A stretch of 64,000 bases of DNA, from contig NZ_JACIEE010000003.1 in NCBI RefSeq assembly GCF_014196765.1, positions 530,009 through 594,008 on the forward strand, written 5' to 3'. Positions 7,421-16,357 of the stretch are shown here, one piece after another (the stretch's first letter is position 1; every line of letters begins with the position of its first letter). The notes below the pieces were generated by a model that made no database searches, was not told the origin of the DNA, and saw nothing but the letters and a program-made list of their open reading frames with translations. The DNA is from Mycoplana azooxidifex. Lineage in GTDB: Bacteria; Pseudomonadota; Alphaproteobacteria; Rhizobiales; Rhizobiaceae. A program made the translations under genes and the position numbers.

Positions 7421-8221
7421 ATGAATTCAGCAATGATGTCCACCGGCAAGGAAATAGCAGGCAGTCTCATTCATCCCATCGCACTTGATCCTTCCAATTC
7501 GTCTCATGCAAAGGTGTTCGAGGGGGTTCACGTTGCGAGAGAGAGGTCTCTCCTGATCATCGACAATAGAGCACTGGACCGGCAATGCCTTGCCCAGTGT
7601 ATTTCCGCGCACAAGATTGACATGGATGTCGTCGCTTTCGGCTCCATGGAGGAGTGGAAGCGCAAGCGCCAGGACTATCCGCCGCTTGCTGCCATCCTGC
7701 TCAACGTAGGCGGTCGCAAGATTGCCGAGCCTTCTGTCTCCGAAGAGATCAAGAAGCTCGCAGCCGAGTTCGAGGCACCGATCATCGTATTGGCGGATAC
7801 GGACGATCTTGCCCAGATCATGAGAGCCCTGGAGTGCGGAGCCAAGGGTTACATCCCGTCTTCGGTCAGCATCGATGTCTGCATCGAGGCGATCGCCTTG
7901 TCGCTTGCGGGAGGCATCTTCGTTCCGGCGAGCAGCGTCTTCGCAATGCGCCAGGTCCTCGAAACCGGCAGTCCGGTTGCCCGTCCCCTGGCCGGCATGT
8001 TTACCGCCCGCCAGGCCGAAGTGGTCGAAGCCCTTCGTCGTGGCAAGGCCAACAAGATCATTGCGTATGAGCTGAACCTGCGCGAGAGCACGGTGAAGGT
8101 TCACATTCGCAATATCATGAAGAAGGTGAAGGCCACCAACAGGACCGAAGTCGCCTACAAGATCAACGATCTCTTCCCGACCGACTTCTCCGCCGACACT
8201 GCAAGCCGGCTGGAACACTGA
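7421..8221 (+). CDS. LuxR/NarL-type transcriptional regulator with a degenerate (non-phosphorylatable) receiver domain
   Basis: The 266-residue protein has an N-terminal receiver-like domain (about residues 42-165) and a C-terminal LuxR helix-turn-helix (about 193-248, FTARQAEVVEALRRGKANKIIAYELNLRESTVKVHIRNI). The receiver fold is recognisable, with the late lysine retained (AKGYIP, K122). However, the position of the phospho-acceptor Asp is Asn95 in AILLNVGG, and the acidic pair is Asp48-Asn49. Phosphorelay control therefore seems unlikely, and activity may depend on oligomerisation or a ligand. It lies between the ECF locus and the exopolysaccharide/type I secretion genes and is a plausible regulator of them. 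That target is an inference. Confidence 0.88.
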   Translation: MNSAMMSTGKEIAGSLIHPIALDPSNSSHAKVFEGVHVARERSLLIIDNRALDRQCLAQCISAHKIDMDVVAFGSMEEWKRKRQDYPPLAAILLNVGGRKIAEPSVSEEIKKLAAEFEAPIIVLADTDDLAQIMRALECGAKGYIPSSVSIDVCIEAIALSLAGGIFVPASSVFAMRQVLETGSPVARPLAGMFTARQAEVVEALRRGKANKIIAYELNLRESTVKVHIRNIMKKVKATNRTEVAYKINDLFPTDFSADTASRLEH

Positions 8222-8287
8222 AGGCTTTTACCGGCCCGCGGCTTGTGAGCCGTGATCTTTTGCCATTCTTTCTCCGCTGTACCAGTT

Positions 8288-8312
8288 TCCGGGCTCCCTC
8301 GCGGAGCCCGGA
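8288..8312 (+). terminator. Hairpin terminator after the LuxR-type regulator
   Basis: A perfect 10-bp stem, TCCGGGCTCC / GGAGCCCGGA with loop CTCGC, starts 67 bp after the stop codon. The following bases (TGCATTT) are only weakly T-rich, so efficiency is uncertain. Confidence 0.5.
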
Positions 8313-8370
8313 TGCATTTCAGCTTGTCCGCTCTTGTCTTCGGTCCGCCACCCCTCAAGTCCTTGTCTTG

Positions 8371-8419
8371 ATGCATGCCGTTTTCCCGAAACCGCCGCAC
8401 ATTTTCGGGCGACATGCAT
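8371..8419. repeat. RIME-like palindromic element
   Basis: ATGCATG..TTTTCCCGAAA pairs with TTTCGGGCGACATGCAT, the same design as the second palindrome of the 4353-4456 copy. Confidence 0.7.
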
Positions 8420-8656
8420 TAGGGGCCTGCTGCGTTTCATAGGTCAGAGGGCCGTCCGCACAAACCGCTCCCGATCCTCTCTCTTCACCTTGCCTGTTCC
8501 CCGCAGGGACCGCGGCCCGATGAAGTCCGATGGGCCGCTTCAGACTTGGCCGGGCCGGACAAGCAGAGCCCAATACGACCTTTCGAATGCATGTGTCCGT
8601 ACCGAACCCGCTCACCAGTGGCAGGACGCCCTCGCACGGGGGCCGCCCTTCCCCCT

Positions 8657-9337
8657 TTAGAGACCGGTACCCCGGATCACCACCATCGGCGTCCTGGACA
8701 AGATCCAGAGATCCGTGGCGAAGGACATCATGCCGAAGTAGCGCGTATCGTGGATCGCCCGCTCTGCGAAGCTGCAGCCGTTGCGCACGCTGATCTGCCA
8801 CAGCCCTGTCAGGCCCGGGCGCATGTGGAAGTAGGAAGTGCCTGGATATTGCGAACGCTGTTCGGGCAGCATCGGCCGCGGCCCGACCAGGCTCATGTCG
8901 CCGCGGAAGACGTTCCATAGCTGCGGCAACTCATCGAGCGAGTACTTGCGCAGATAGCGGCCCACCCGGGTAATGCGCGGGTCGTCCTTCAGCTTCTGCG
9001 TCAGTTCCCACTCGATGCGGGCCGCGGTGTTTTCGGCAAGATAGCCCTGAAGCCGCTGGTCCGCTTTCGGCACCATCGTGCGCAGCTTCCAGAGCTTGAA
9101 TATCCGACCATCCTTGCCGATGCGCGGCTGGCAGAAGAACGCCGCCTGCCCATCCAACCTGACGAGCAGGGCCAGCATGCCGACCACGATCAGCACGAGA
9201 GGCGCGATCGCGAGGGTGAAAAGGATATCGAACAGTCTCTTCGATGACAGATAGACAGATCGCGAGCCCGATGCCTGGGCTTGTGACGCCGGTTGGGTCG
9301 CAAGCCCGAGCGAATAGGGCAGGTGGTCTTTCGACAT
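8657..9337 (-). CDS. ExoY-like undecaprenyl-phosphate sugar-1-phosphate transferase (priming enzyme)
   Basis: This bacterial sugar transferase transfers hexose-1-P from a UDP-sugar to undecaprenyl phosphate, the first step of polysaccharide repeat-unit assembly at the inner membrane. The start at 9337 gives 226 residues, close to the Rhizobium ExoY length; the longer upstream frame is unlikely. One membrane segment (about residues 28-52) is followed by the catalytic core: KLWKLRTMV, DPRITRVGRYLRKYSLDELPQLWNVFRGDMSLVGPRP and PGLTGLWQ. It is divergent from the chain-length gene at 10114, and both probably serve the same polymer. The sugar cannot be specified; galactose is common for ExoY. Confidence 0.92.
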   Translation of the reverse strand: MSKDHLPYSLGLATQPASQAQASGSRSVYLSSKRLFDILFTLAIAPLVLIVVGMLALLVRLDGQAAFFCQPRIGKDGRIFKLWKLRTMVPKADQRLQGYLAENTAARIEWELTQKLKDDPRITRVGRYLRKYSLDELPQLWNVFRGDMSLVGPRPMLPEQRSQYPGTSYFHMRPGLTGLWQISVRNGCSFAERAIHDTRYFGMMSFATDLWILSRTPMVVIRGTGL

Positions 9338-10113
9338 TATAGCCTCCGCGTACGCTGGACACAGCCACAAGCGTCCGGTGCCATCGCGGCACACAAGAAG
9401 GCTCGGCGCCGGCAGTTCGTGCCGGTCCGGGTGTCTTCAATTGGGTTCGAAGGCGCTTGAGTAAGACTATATTAACCATATGAAATGGCGTCTCAAATAA
9501 ATCCCCGTTAGCCAATTCGATCTAGGTTATCGGGATGATCACCCTGTACGTCGTTCGGTAGTGTTTGGTGAGCGTTTCGGGGTAGGAAACGCGCCGACGC
9601 GGCGATCCTTTGGGCTCCTTCCGGGCGCCTGTACTTAAAGTGAGACCCACATCGGGCGAGGGTTCTGGCATCGACGGTGGAAGCCGGCGCCGGCGCGACG
9701 GACACATGGAGGATAGGCGTCGCGGGGCCTTGCCGGCGCTCGCAGGTGCCCTGTTGCCGACGGAGATCATCGACCTGCCCGGGATGGTGTCCGGAGTGCG
9801 CCAGCGGACGAAAACACGGCCGGCACACCGGTGGCGTTCCATGGCAGAAGGCAAATCCCGCCCCGGCATCTCTCCTTTCATAGGGTCCTGCCGGATGGCG
9901 ACGTCGCGGCCACAAGGCGCGAGAGGTCCGCTTCCGGGTTCGCAACGGCCGGCGGCGGTAAGGCATAGGTCGAGCGCGACTACCCAAATGGGTTACCGCG
10001 CGCCGTTCGCGCCACCGCTGCACCCACCATTGACGATCTATCGTGCGATGCGCAGCCGCCTGAGAATGGCTTCCAGGCAATGAGGCCCCTCTGGCGTTGC
10101 ACGTGGATTCGTA
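9338..10113. other. Divergent intergenic region between the priming transferase and chain-length genes
   Basis: The 776-bp gap contains an AT-rich patch around 9455-9535 that may carry the promoter of the leftward ExoY-like gene. The remainder is GC-rich with no convincing gene. Open frames here lack ribosome sites and recognisable domains. Confidence 0.55.
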
Positions 10114-11664
10114 ATGAGCAGCTTGGACTTGCGGTTCTACCTTTCACTGCTGATCAGGCGGTTGCCGCTTGTGCTGGCGATCGCCGTTTCCTTTGCGGTG
10201 CTGATCGCAGGCGCTGCCTATATGCTGCCGACAAAATTCCGGGCCAGTTCGAAGATCCTCGTCGAATCTCCGCAGATTCCATCCGAGCTCGCCCGGTCCT
10301 CGGTGACGATCGGGCCGGCTGAGCAGGTGCAGATCCTGCAGCAGCAGATTACCACCCGCGACGACCTGCTGGCGCTCGCCGACCGATTGAACCTCTATGC
10401 GAATGCCGAGGAACCGCCGTTGCCGGAAGACATCGTCGAAGACATGCGCTCACGGATCTCCATCGAGGAGATGCTTGTCGATACGCAGGGTCGCAACATG
10501 AGCGCGGTCATCTTCGACGTCTCCTTCACGTCGGGCGATCCGGTGCTTGCCGCGCGGATGGCGAACGAACTGGCGAACATGATCCTGGCCCGCAACCAGC
10601 GCCAGCGAACAGACCGCGCCGGCAGCACGCTCCAGTTCTTCAACCAGGAGGTCGCCCGTTTGGGCACGCAACTGAGCAAGCTGGAGGCCGATATCCTCAA
10701 GTTCAAGACCGAGAACAAGGACACTCTGCCGGAAAGCATCGAATTCCGCCGTACCCAGCAAAGCAACCTGCAGGAACGGCTGGTGTCGCTGGAGCGGGAG
10801 GAATCCGACCTGCGCTCGCGGCGCATCAACCTGATCGCAACCTATACCAATACCGGGCGCATCTCCGATGCATCCCCCCTGACACCGGAACAGCAGATGC
10901 TGGCCGACCTCAATCGCGCGCTCGCCGAACAGCTTGCGATCTTTTCCGAAACGAGCCCGAACATCGCGGCGCTGCGGGGCCGCATCGCGGCACTGCAGGC
11001 GAAGCTGCTGGCACGGGAGCCGAGGGCGCTTGCCGACAGCAAGACCGATCCGCGGCAGCGGGACGACATGACGTTCGGGCTCGACCTCCAGCTCTCCGAC
11101 ATCGACCAGAGGCTCGAGGCGATCGCGCGCGAACGGGTCTCGATGTCGCAGAGCATCGACGAACTGACCCGGTCGATCACGGCGACGCCTGCCAGCGAAA
11201 CCGTTCTGACCGCGCTGGAGCGCAATCGGGCCAACGTCCAGACGCAATATAACGAGGCGATCGCCCGACGCGCCGAAGCCTCGACGGGCGAACAGATCGA
11301 AATGCGTTCCGACGGCGGTCGTGTCTCCGTGCTGGAGGCGGCCGTGCCGCCGCTCGAGCCGGTCAACAAGAAGCGCATGAAAATCATGGCGCTCGGGCCG
11401 GTCGCAGGTCTCGCGCTCGGCCTCGGCGTGGCGCTCGCCCTGGAGATGTTGAACAGGACCATTCGCCGGCCGGTGGAACTTGCCAGGCTGCTGCAGACGC
11501 AGCCATTGGCGACCATTCCGGAAATCGCACCGGCACGCAGTGGTTCTTCAGCCAAGCGCAAGCGCGGACTCGCAGCGCTCGTCTCCGCCTGCTTCATGAC
11601 GCTTCATTGTTTCACGGTCCCGCTCGACCACCTGTTGCTGCGGCTGTTTTCGGGAGTGGCATGA
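10114..11664 (+). CDS. Wzz/GumC-type polysaccharide chain-length determinant (polysaccharide co-polymerase)
   Basis: This inner-membrane protein controls polymer length and export in Wzx/Wzy-type pathways. The 516 residues comprise TM1 (about 16-36, PLVLAIAVSFAVLIAGAAYM), the Wzz domain with TKFRASSKILV, a long periplasmic coiled-coil region (about 160-400, rich in QQ/EL/LE heptads) and TM2 near 421-443 (LGPVAGLALGLGVALALEML). A short cytoplasmic tail follows with no kinase domain. The tyrosine kinase is supplied by the next gene 59 bp downstream, so this is a split PCP-2a pair. It probably acts with the ExoY-like enzyme and the polymerase at 24401. Confidence 0.9.
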   Translation: MSSLDLRFYLSLLIRRLPLVLAIAVSFAVLIAGAAYMLPTKFRASSKILVESPQIPSELARSSVTIGPAEQVQILQQQITTRDDLLALADRLNLYANAEEPPLPEDIVEDMRSRISIEEMLVDTQGRNMSAVIFDVSFTSGDPVLAARMANELANMILARNQRQRTDRAGSTLQFFNQEVARLGTQLSKLEADILKFKTENKDTLPESIEFRRTQQSNLQERLVSLEREESDLRSRRINLIATYTNTGRISDASPLTPEQQMLADLNRALAEQLAIFSETSPNIAALRGRIAALQAKLLAREPRALADSKTDPRQRDDMTFGLDLQLSDIDQRLEAIARERVSMSQSIDELTRSITATPASETVLTALERNRANVQTQYNEAIARRAEASTGEQIEMRSDGGRVSVLEAAVPPLEPVNKKRMKIMALGPVAGLALGLGVALALEMLNRTIRRPVELARLLQTQPLATIPEIAPARSGSSAKRKRGLAALVSACFMTLHCFTVPLDHLLLRLFSGVA

Positions 11665-11723
11665 GAATGCGGTCCAGCCTTGCCATCAATCGCGACCAGA
11701 CCTTCGTCATCGGGAAATAGGCC

Positions 11724-12515
11724 ATGGAGCAGATACCCGCCCCCCTTCAGGAAGCCATGCGGTTTCGCAGCACCGACCGATTGGCCGAGCAGACCGTGCA
11801 GGCCTGCGCCCGCTTCGAGCAGGAGATGGTCTGGGAGAGCCTTCCCGTCCTGACGGTGAACCCGCAGATCGCCGAGCGCAGCCGTATCGTGACGTTCGCA
11901 CGATCGGACCCGGCCCATGTCGCCTTCGACATGCTGCGCACCCGGCTGCTGCAGACATTGCGCCAGAACGGCTGGACCTCCGTCGCGATCACCTCGCCGA
12001 CGCCGTCCTGCGGAAAGTCGCTGGTGGCGCTCAACCTGGCCTTCTGCCTTGCCAATCAGAAGGACTGCAACACGGTGCTGATGGACCTGGACCTGAAGCA
12101 GCCGCAGATCGGCCAGATGCTGGGGGCAAGGAACAACGCTTCCATGGAAGACCTCCTCGGCGGCCGCTGCGAACTGCGCAGCGTGATGCAGCGCTACGGG
12201 GAAAATCTTGCGATCGGCATGAACAGCCGCCCGGTCAAATACTCGGCCGAGCTACTGCAGAGCATGGATGCCGCCAAGGCGCTCAGGGACATGCGAAAGC
12301 GGCTGAACCCGCACGTGATCCTGTACGACCTGCCGCCGATGCTCTCGCGCGACGACGTGACCGCATTCCTGCCGAACGTCGATTGCGCCATCCTCGTGGT
12401 CGGGGCAGAGAAGAGCACCATCGAGGAAGTCGATGCCTGCGAACGCGACCTGGCCGAACGATCGAACGTCGCCGGCGTGGTGCTGAACAGGTGCCGGTAC
12501 GGCCCGGGCTACTGA
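11724..12515 (+). CDS. CpsD/CapB-family (BY-kinase-like) ATPase for exopolysaccharide export
   Basis: The 263-residue cytoplasmic ATPase normally autophosphorylates and regulates the Wzz-like partner encoded just upstream. The P-loop is SPTPSCGKS (residues about 92-100), where most relatives have PGEGKS, so Gly-Glu is replaced by Ser-Cys. Walker A' is VLMDLDLKQP and Walker B is VILYDLPPM. The C-terminus ends RCRYGPGY with only two tyrosines, so the usual tyrosine cluster is minimal. Activity as a tyrosine kinase is therefore less certain than the family call. The neighbourhood fits a polysaccharide role. Confidence 0.85.
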   Translation: MEQIPAPLQEAMRFRSTDRLAEQTVQACARFEQEMVWESLPVLTVNPQIAERSRIVTFARSDPAHVAFDMLRTRLLQTLRQNGWTSVAITSPTPSCGKSLVALNLAFCLANQKDCNTVLMDLDLKQPQIGQMLGARNNASMEDLLGGRCELRSVMQRYGENLAIGMNSRPVKYSAELLQSMDAAKALRDMRKRLNPHVILYDLPPMLSRDDVTAFLPNVDCAILVVGAEKSTIEEVDACERDLAERSNVAGVVLNRCRYGPGY

Positions 12516-12516
12516 C

Positions 12517-12540
12517 CCCCGCAGCGCGCGCGCAGCGGGG
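12517..12540 (+). terminator. GC-rich hairpin after the BY-kinase-like gene
   Basis: CCCCGC and GCGGGG flank a self-complementary GCGC core immediately after the stop codon, giving a near-perfect 24-nt hairpin with one A/A mismatch. There is no U-tract. Confidence 0.4.
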
Positions 12541-12965
12541 CGGACGGCTTTCCCGCGAGGGGCATCTCCAAGGGTGCGGCGCCATCTTTGCCGCTACCGG
12601 GTCAGCGGGCGGAACGTCCTCCTCTGATCAACCGGTTTGTGCCGGAACAGGCCGATTCCGGTCGGCAGAGCGCCGTCCGGAAACCAGCTTGTGGAGCTTG
12701 ACAATCGCCGTCCTGATTCGCCTCCCGTCGCTGGTTCCTGAGCCGGAGCCGGCATGAATCAGGGATTGAGGGCGCCGAAACGCCCCCTCATAGATTGCAA
12801 AATTGCGATATTCAGAAAAAATTTCGATTTTCTCCTTTTGGGCGTAATTTTTCGCGCCTCTCGCAATCGTCAATAAGAATTGCCTAATGTTTTCAGTGTT
12901 CGTCCGCGCGTGTTGGGCCGCCAAGTTCAACTTTTGCGGACTACGCTTGGCAAGTGGCTGCCTTA

Positions 12966-12989
12966 ATTTTGGCAGCTCCGATTTTGGCA
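12966..12989. promoter_or_regulatory. Tandem ATTTTGGCA direct repeat upstream of the RTX gene
   Basis: Two exact 9-bp copies start 15 bp apart, about 220 bp upstream of the GTG at 13212, in AT-rich DNA. This is a possible activator site; support is pattern only. Confidence 0.3.
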
Positions 12990-13211
12990 ACTATTTCAAG
13001 AATAAGTCGCAGCCGGTCCAGATAATGTGGCAGCAATATGGCCACTATAGTCGGCAGTCTTACTGGTTCCGAGGCGTTGCGGCCCCCGGAAAGCTGCACT
13101 ATTAGTTCTCCCCGTAACGCCGGATTAACCAAAAATATTAACCGGTATCGCACATAAGTAGTAACCACTCATCTCCAAAGGGTTCAGGGTGGGGAGAAAG
13201 GCAAAGTAGCA

Positions 13212-14996
13212 GTGACAAGCACAATTCGCGATGTAACCAAGGCCGGAGTCCGGGCTGAGACAACTCACGTCGACCTCATCGGCAATCCCATCAACGAAAA
13301 TGGCCAGGCTGTAGCTCTGTCGCTTGATAAGTTGCTCGATCTTCTGTCGAGCAGCACCGATGATCTGGGTGCCGATGCCTACAACGAGCGCGTCAGCAAG
13401 ATGATCGACGATTTCGGCAAGAAGGCAGCCGACCACAAGGGTGGCTGGGGTGACTTCTCGTTCGCTGACAAGTCGGGCACGACCGCCACAAAGGCAGACC
13501 TCCAGTCATCGACCGAGCTGTCCTCCGTCAAGACCGCCGGCGTCACCGACGCCGTCGCTGAAACACAGTCGACTTCGGCTCCTGCCGACACCACGGCTGT
13601 CCGCAGTGTCGAAGCCGCAGCTGCCGCTCCGGCCGCTGCCGCCGCAGCCTCGTCCGGCTTCCCGGATGCCTCGACGAGCGGCGTTCCGGCCGGAACCGCG
13701 CTCAAGACCTATACCGGCCCGATGACCATCACCAAGGCCGGCACGGTGATCGAGAACGCGATCATCAACGGCTCGCTGCGCATCACCGCCGACAACGTCG
13801 TGATCAAGAACAGCGTCATCAAGTACAGCGGCACCTGGGGCATCGACGCCGAAGGCGCCAAGAACGTCACCATCCAGAACAACGACATCACCGGTCCGGG
13901 CTATTCCGGCATCGCCAATGCCGCCATCCTCGGCAGCGGCAACTTCAGCGGCAACGACATCTCCAAGTCGGAGAACGGCATCGTCCTGCAGGGCGGCGCC
14001 AGCACGGTGAAGGGCAACTACATCCACGACCTCGAGGCGGCCGGCTCCGACCCGCACTATGACGGCATCTCGGTGCAGGGCGGTCAGAACGGCGTGCTGA
14101 TCGAAGGCAACACTGTCATCGGCCGTGATACCTCCGACGTCTTCATCAAGAACGACTTCGGCCCGATCGCCAACGTCAAGGTGACCGGCAACCTGCTGCT
14201 CGGCGACAGTGGCTATCCGGTCTATGTCGACGGCCGCGCCAATGGTGGGCCGATCACCGGCGTGACGATCAGCAACAACCACATCGAGAAGGGCGGCTAC
14301 GGCTACTACAGCATCGACAACTCCAGCCCGGTTCTCTCCGGCAATGTCGAATATCCGCGCAACGGTGCACCCGAACCGGGTGACGGGACCGTCTCCCCGA
14401 CGCCGGAACCGACGCCAACCCCCACCCCGGAGCCGACGCCCGAGCCTACGCCGACCCCCGAGCCCACCCCGACGCCGACGCCCACACCGACCCCGGGTGA
14501 CAAGGTGATCGACGGCACGAGCGGAAACGACAACCTCGTCGGCAGTTCCGGCAAGGATACCATCAATGGCAAGGCTGGTAACGACACCCTCGACGGCGGT
14601 GCCGGTAACGACACGCTCAATGGGGGAGCCGGCAAGGACACCATGAAGGGTGGCGCAGGTGCGGACGTCTTCACCTTCAAGGCCGCCTCGGAAACGGGCT
14701 CCGGCTCGAACCGCGACGTGATCACCGACTTCCAGAAGGGTCAGGACAAGATCGACCTGTCTGTCATCGACGCAAACGGTTCGGCATCCGGCAACGGCAC
14801 GTTCCACTTCATCGCCGCAGACAATGCCGTGTTCGATCGCGCCAAGGGCGCGCTGGCCTGGCACCTCGAAGACAAGTCCGGAACCGCGAGGGACGTGACC
14901 GTCATCCAGGCCGACACGAACGGCGATGGCGTCCATGACTTCGAACTCCAGCTGCAGGGGCTCGTCAAGCTCGCCGCAAGCGATTTCATCCTCTAA
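13212..14996 (+). CDS. Secreted right-handed beta-helix protein with Pro-Thr linker and RTX C-terminal domain (type I secretion substrate)
   Basis: The 594-residue protein has no N-terminal signal peptide. The first ~160 residues are Ala/Ser-rich. Residues about 165-385 form a parallel beta-helix (repeated NVVIKNSVIK, NVTIQNNDI, GVLIEGNTVI units) as in polysaccharide lyases and carbohydrate-binding proteins. Residues about 393-430 are a PT/EP tandem linker. Residues about 437-480 contain RTX nonapeptides (GNDTLDGGA, GNDTLNGGA) that bind calcium, and the C-terminus resembles the serralysin/M10 secretion domain ending DFIL. It should be exported by a type I system, probably the one at 20297-24144. 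The start is a GTG with AGAAAGG upstream. An enzymatic role (lyase or epimerase-like) is plausible but no catalytic residues can be assigned. Confidence 0.85.
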   Translation: MTSTIRDVTKAGVRAETTHVDLIGNPINENGQAVALSLDKLLDLLSSSTDDLGADAYNERVSKMIDDFGKKAADHKGGWGDFSFADKSGTTATKADLQSSTELSSVKTAGVTDAVAETQSTSAPADTTAVRSVEAAAAAPAAAAAASSGFPDASTSGVPAGTALKTYTGPMTITKAGTVIENAIINGSLRITADNVVIKNSVIKYSGTWGIDAEGAKNVTIQNNDITGPGYSGIANAAILGSGNFSGNDISKSENGIVLQGGASTVKGNYIHDLEAAGSDPHYDGISVQGGQNGVLIEGNTVIGRDTSDVFIKNDFGPIANVKVTGNLLLGDSGYPVYVDGRANGGPITGVTISNNHIEKGGYGYYSIDNSSPVLSGNVEYPRNGAPEPGDGTVSPTPEPTPTPTPEPTPEPTPTPEPTPTPTPTPTPGDKVIDGTSGNDNLVGSSGKDTINGKAGNDTLDGGAGNDTLNGGAGKDTMKGGAGADVFTFKAASETGSGSNRDVITDFQKGQDKIDLSVIDANGSASGNGTFHFIAADNAVFDRAKGALAWHLEDKSGTARDVTVIQADTNGDGVHDFELQLQGLVKLAASDFIL

Positions 14997-15052
14997 GGAT
15001 GCCCCCGGCTCGCGCCACCGGCGCGACCCGAGGAAAGCATCGACGTCATCAG

Positions 15053-15080
15053 GTTGCGGCGGCCGTCAGGCCGCCGCAAC
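15053..15080 (+). terminator. Strong hairpin terminator after the RTX gene
   Basis: A perfect 12-bp stem, GTTGCGGCGGCC / GGCCGCCGCAAC with loop GTCA, is followed by TGTCTTG. A smaller hairpin, TCGCGCC-ACC-GGCGCGA (15010-15026), precedes it. Confidence 0.6.
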
Positions 15081-15219
15081 TGTCTTGTAGCCGGCTTCGA
15101 GCAAGCTGCAGCGAACCCCGTCGTCGTCTCTTGCCTGGGCCGGCCTTCGATCGGCCTTCCGGTGAGAGTCGTGCCGGACCAGCCGTCTTCGGCCTCGCCA
15201 CCAGGACGCAGTCGAGCTG

Positions 15220-15702
15220 CTACCTGGGAAAACCGTACTTGTCGGTGATATCCCACAGCGTGCGATTGATGGCGACCAGCGAGGCGATGCACTCCCTTAT
15301 CCGCACGACTTCCTGGTCGTCGAGCGCTTCCACCTTCCCGTATTTGACCTCGTCCTTGCTATCGAAAATGCGCATGAGCTGCGTCAGACCCTGGCCGCTG
15401 TCAGGATCGAAGGAGTAGATGCAATGATTGTACTTGTTGCGCAGCTTCGCCTGCTCGCTGAGCCGCCTCGTCGCCTCGAGCACGTCGTTGCGGCACTCGG
15501 CCGGCGTCTTCTGCATCTTCGTCAGCCGCTCGACGAGATCGACCCGCGCGCGCGTCGTATTCAAGGTGAGAAATATGACGATGGCCGTTTCCTTGTCCAC
15601 CTTGGCAAGGCCGGCAATCATGTGGATCAGCAGGCTTTCGGTGTTGGTCCAGGTGTAGTTGAGCTGCCCCACCAGCAGCAGTATGTCCTGCAACTTCGGC
15701 AT
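15220..15702 (-). CDS. Small all-helical protein with HEPN-like R-X4-H motif, function unknown
   Basis: The 160-residue soluble protein starts at 15702 with GGAGA upstream; eight extra residues are possible in a longer frame. It is predicted mostly helical. Near residue 103 it has LRNKYNHCIY, an R-(N)-X4-H pattern typical of HEPN domains, which are RNases or nucleotide-binding helical domains common in defence and toxin systems. I do not recognise a closer family. It is encoded on the strand opposite to the exoprotein genes, between the RTX gene and the Gly-rich gene, with no antitoxin-like partner. Whether it is an RNase, or part of the secretion locus, is unknown. Confidence 0.7.
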   Translation of the reverse strand: MPKLQDILLLVGQLNYTWTNTESLLIHMIAGLAKVDKETAIVIFLTLNTTRARVDLVERLTKMQKTPAECRNDVLEATRRLSEQAKLRNKYNHCIYSFDPDSGQGLTQLMRIFDSKDEVKYGKVEALDDQEVVRIRECIASLVAINRTLWDITDKYGFPR

Positions 15703-16357
15703 GCGATGTCTCCAAACCCCGCGCATTTTTCCGATCGGCCCTCGAAGTCCTTGAATCGACGCTGCCGGATTTCCGTCAATTCCGCAGAAACATACTCCTG
15801 CCGAATGCTAAACAAGTAAAGAATTCATATGCATCACTCGTCACGACAACGTCGTATAGGTTGCCACATGAAACAACAATATCTACAGGTTGAGAAATAA
15901 GTAATACTAAACTCGCGAACAACTATACATTGATACTACGCGAACTGAGTACGCTTATGTGCGCTGACGTGCACCAAAGGTGGTAACCCTTTGCCGGCTT
16001 AATACACATAGTCGCACAAACACCGGCCTCCTAGCTCGAACGGCCAACTTATTAAGTGCGCAAGTTGGCGCAACAATCACAACCTGGCTTGGGTCAGGTC
16101 GACGAAACGCAACGCGTTCGGCGGGTCTGCAAGCGGAAACGGCCAAGGCCCCTTAAGTGGCCTTCGTCCACCGCACCCTGAGTTCAGAAGGGAGGCATAC
16201 AATCCAACAACAGGATTGAAGCAACCGGTGAACGCCGAAACCCGGCGTCCGGGCACAGGCCAGTTGACAGCACTCATGTTCAACCCCCGCTCGGTCAAGA
16301 CCCTATGAAGATGAATGGCGGTCAAGCCGTAGCGGCCCAGCAACAGAGGGTATAGCT
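15703..16357. other. Divergent promoter region between HEPN-like and Gly-rich genes
   Basis: This 655-bp interval has an AT-rich stretch (about 15800-15960) and probably holds promoters in both directions. A long 5' leader may precede the Gly-rich gene. No supported gene, RNA or clear operator was identified. Confidence 0.55.

Larger units (their letters stand above)
8222..8656. other. Intergenic region between convergent regulator and ExoY-like genes
   Basis: This 435-bp interval between convergent genes holds a terminator-like hairpin (8288-8312) and a RIME-like palindrome (8371-8419). No supported gene was seen. Confidence 0.65.
12516..13211. other. Intergenic region with hairpin and probable promoter of the RTX beta-helix gene
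   Basis: A 696-bp gap. A GC-rich hairpin lies right after the kinase stop (12517-12540). From about 12790 the DNA turns AT-rich and probably holds the promoter of the gene at 13212. A direct repeat, ATTTTGGCA, occurs at 12966-12974 and 12981-12989. No supported gene. Confidence 0.6.

Noticed and set aside
12887..13105. A 72-codon open frame in the AT-rich region before the RTX gene
   Set aside because: No ribosome site, and the composition is not protein-like; it is more likely promoter DNA.
14390..14496. A tandem repeat that might suggest a repeat array or CRISPR
   Set aside because: It is in frame and encodes the Pro-Thr/Pro-Glu linker of the RTX protein; there are no unique spacers.
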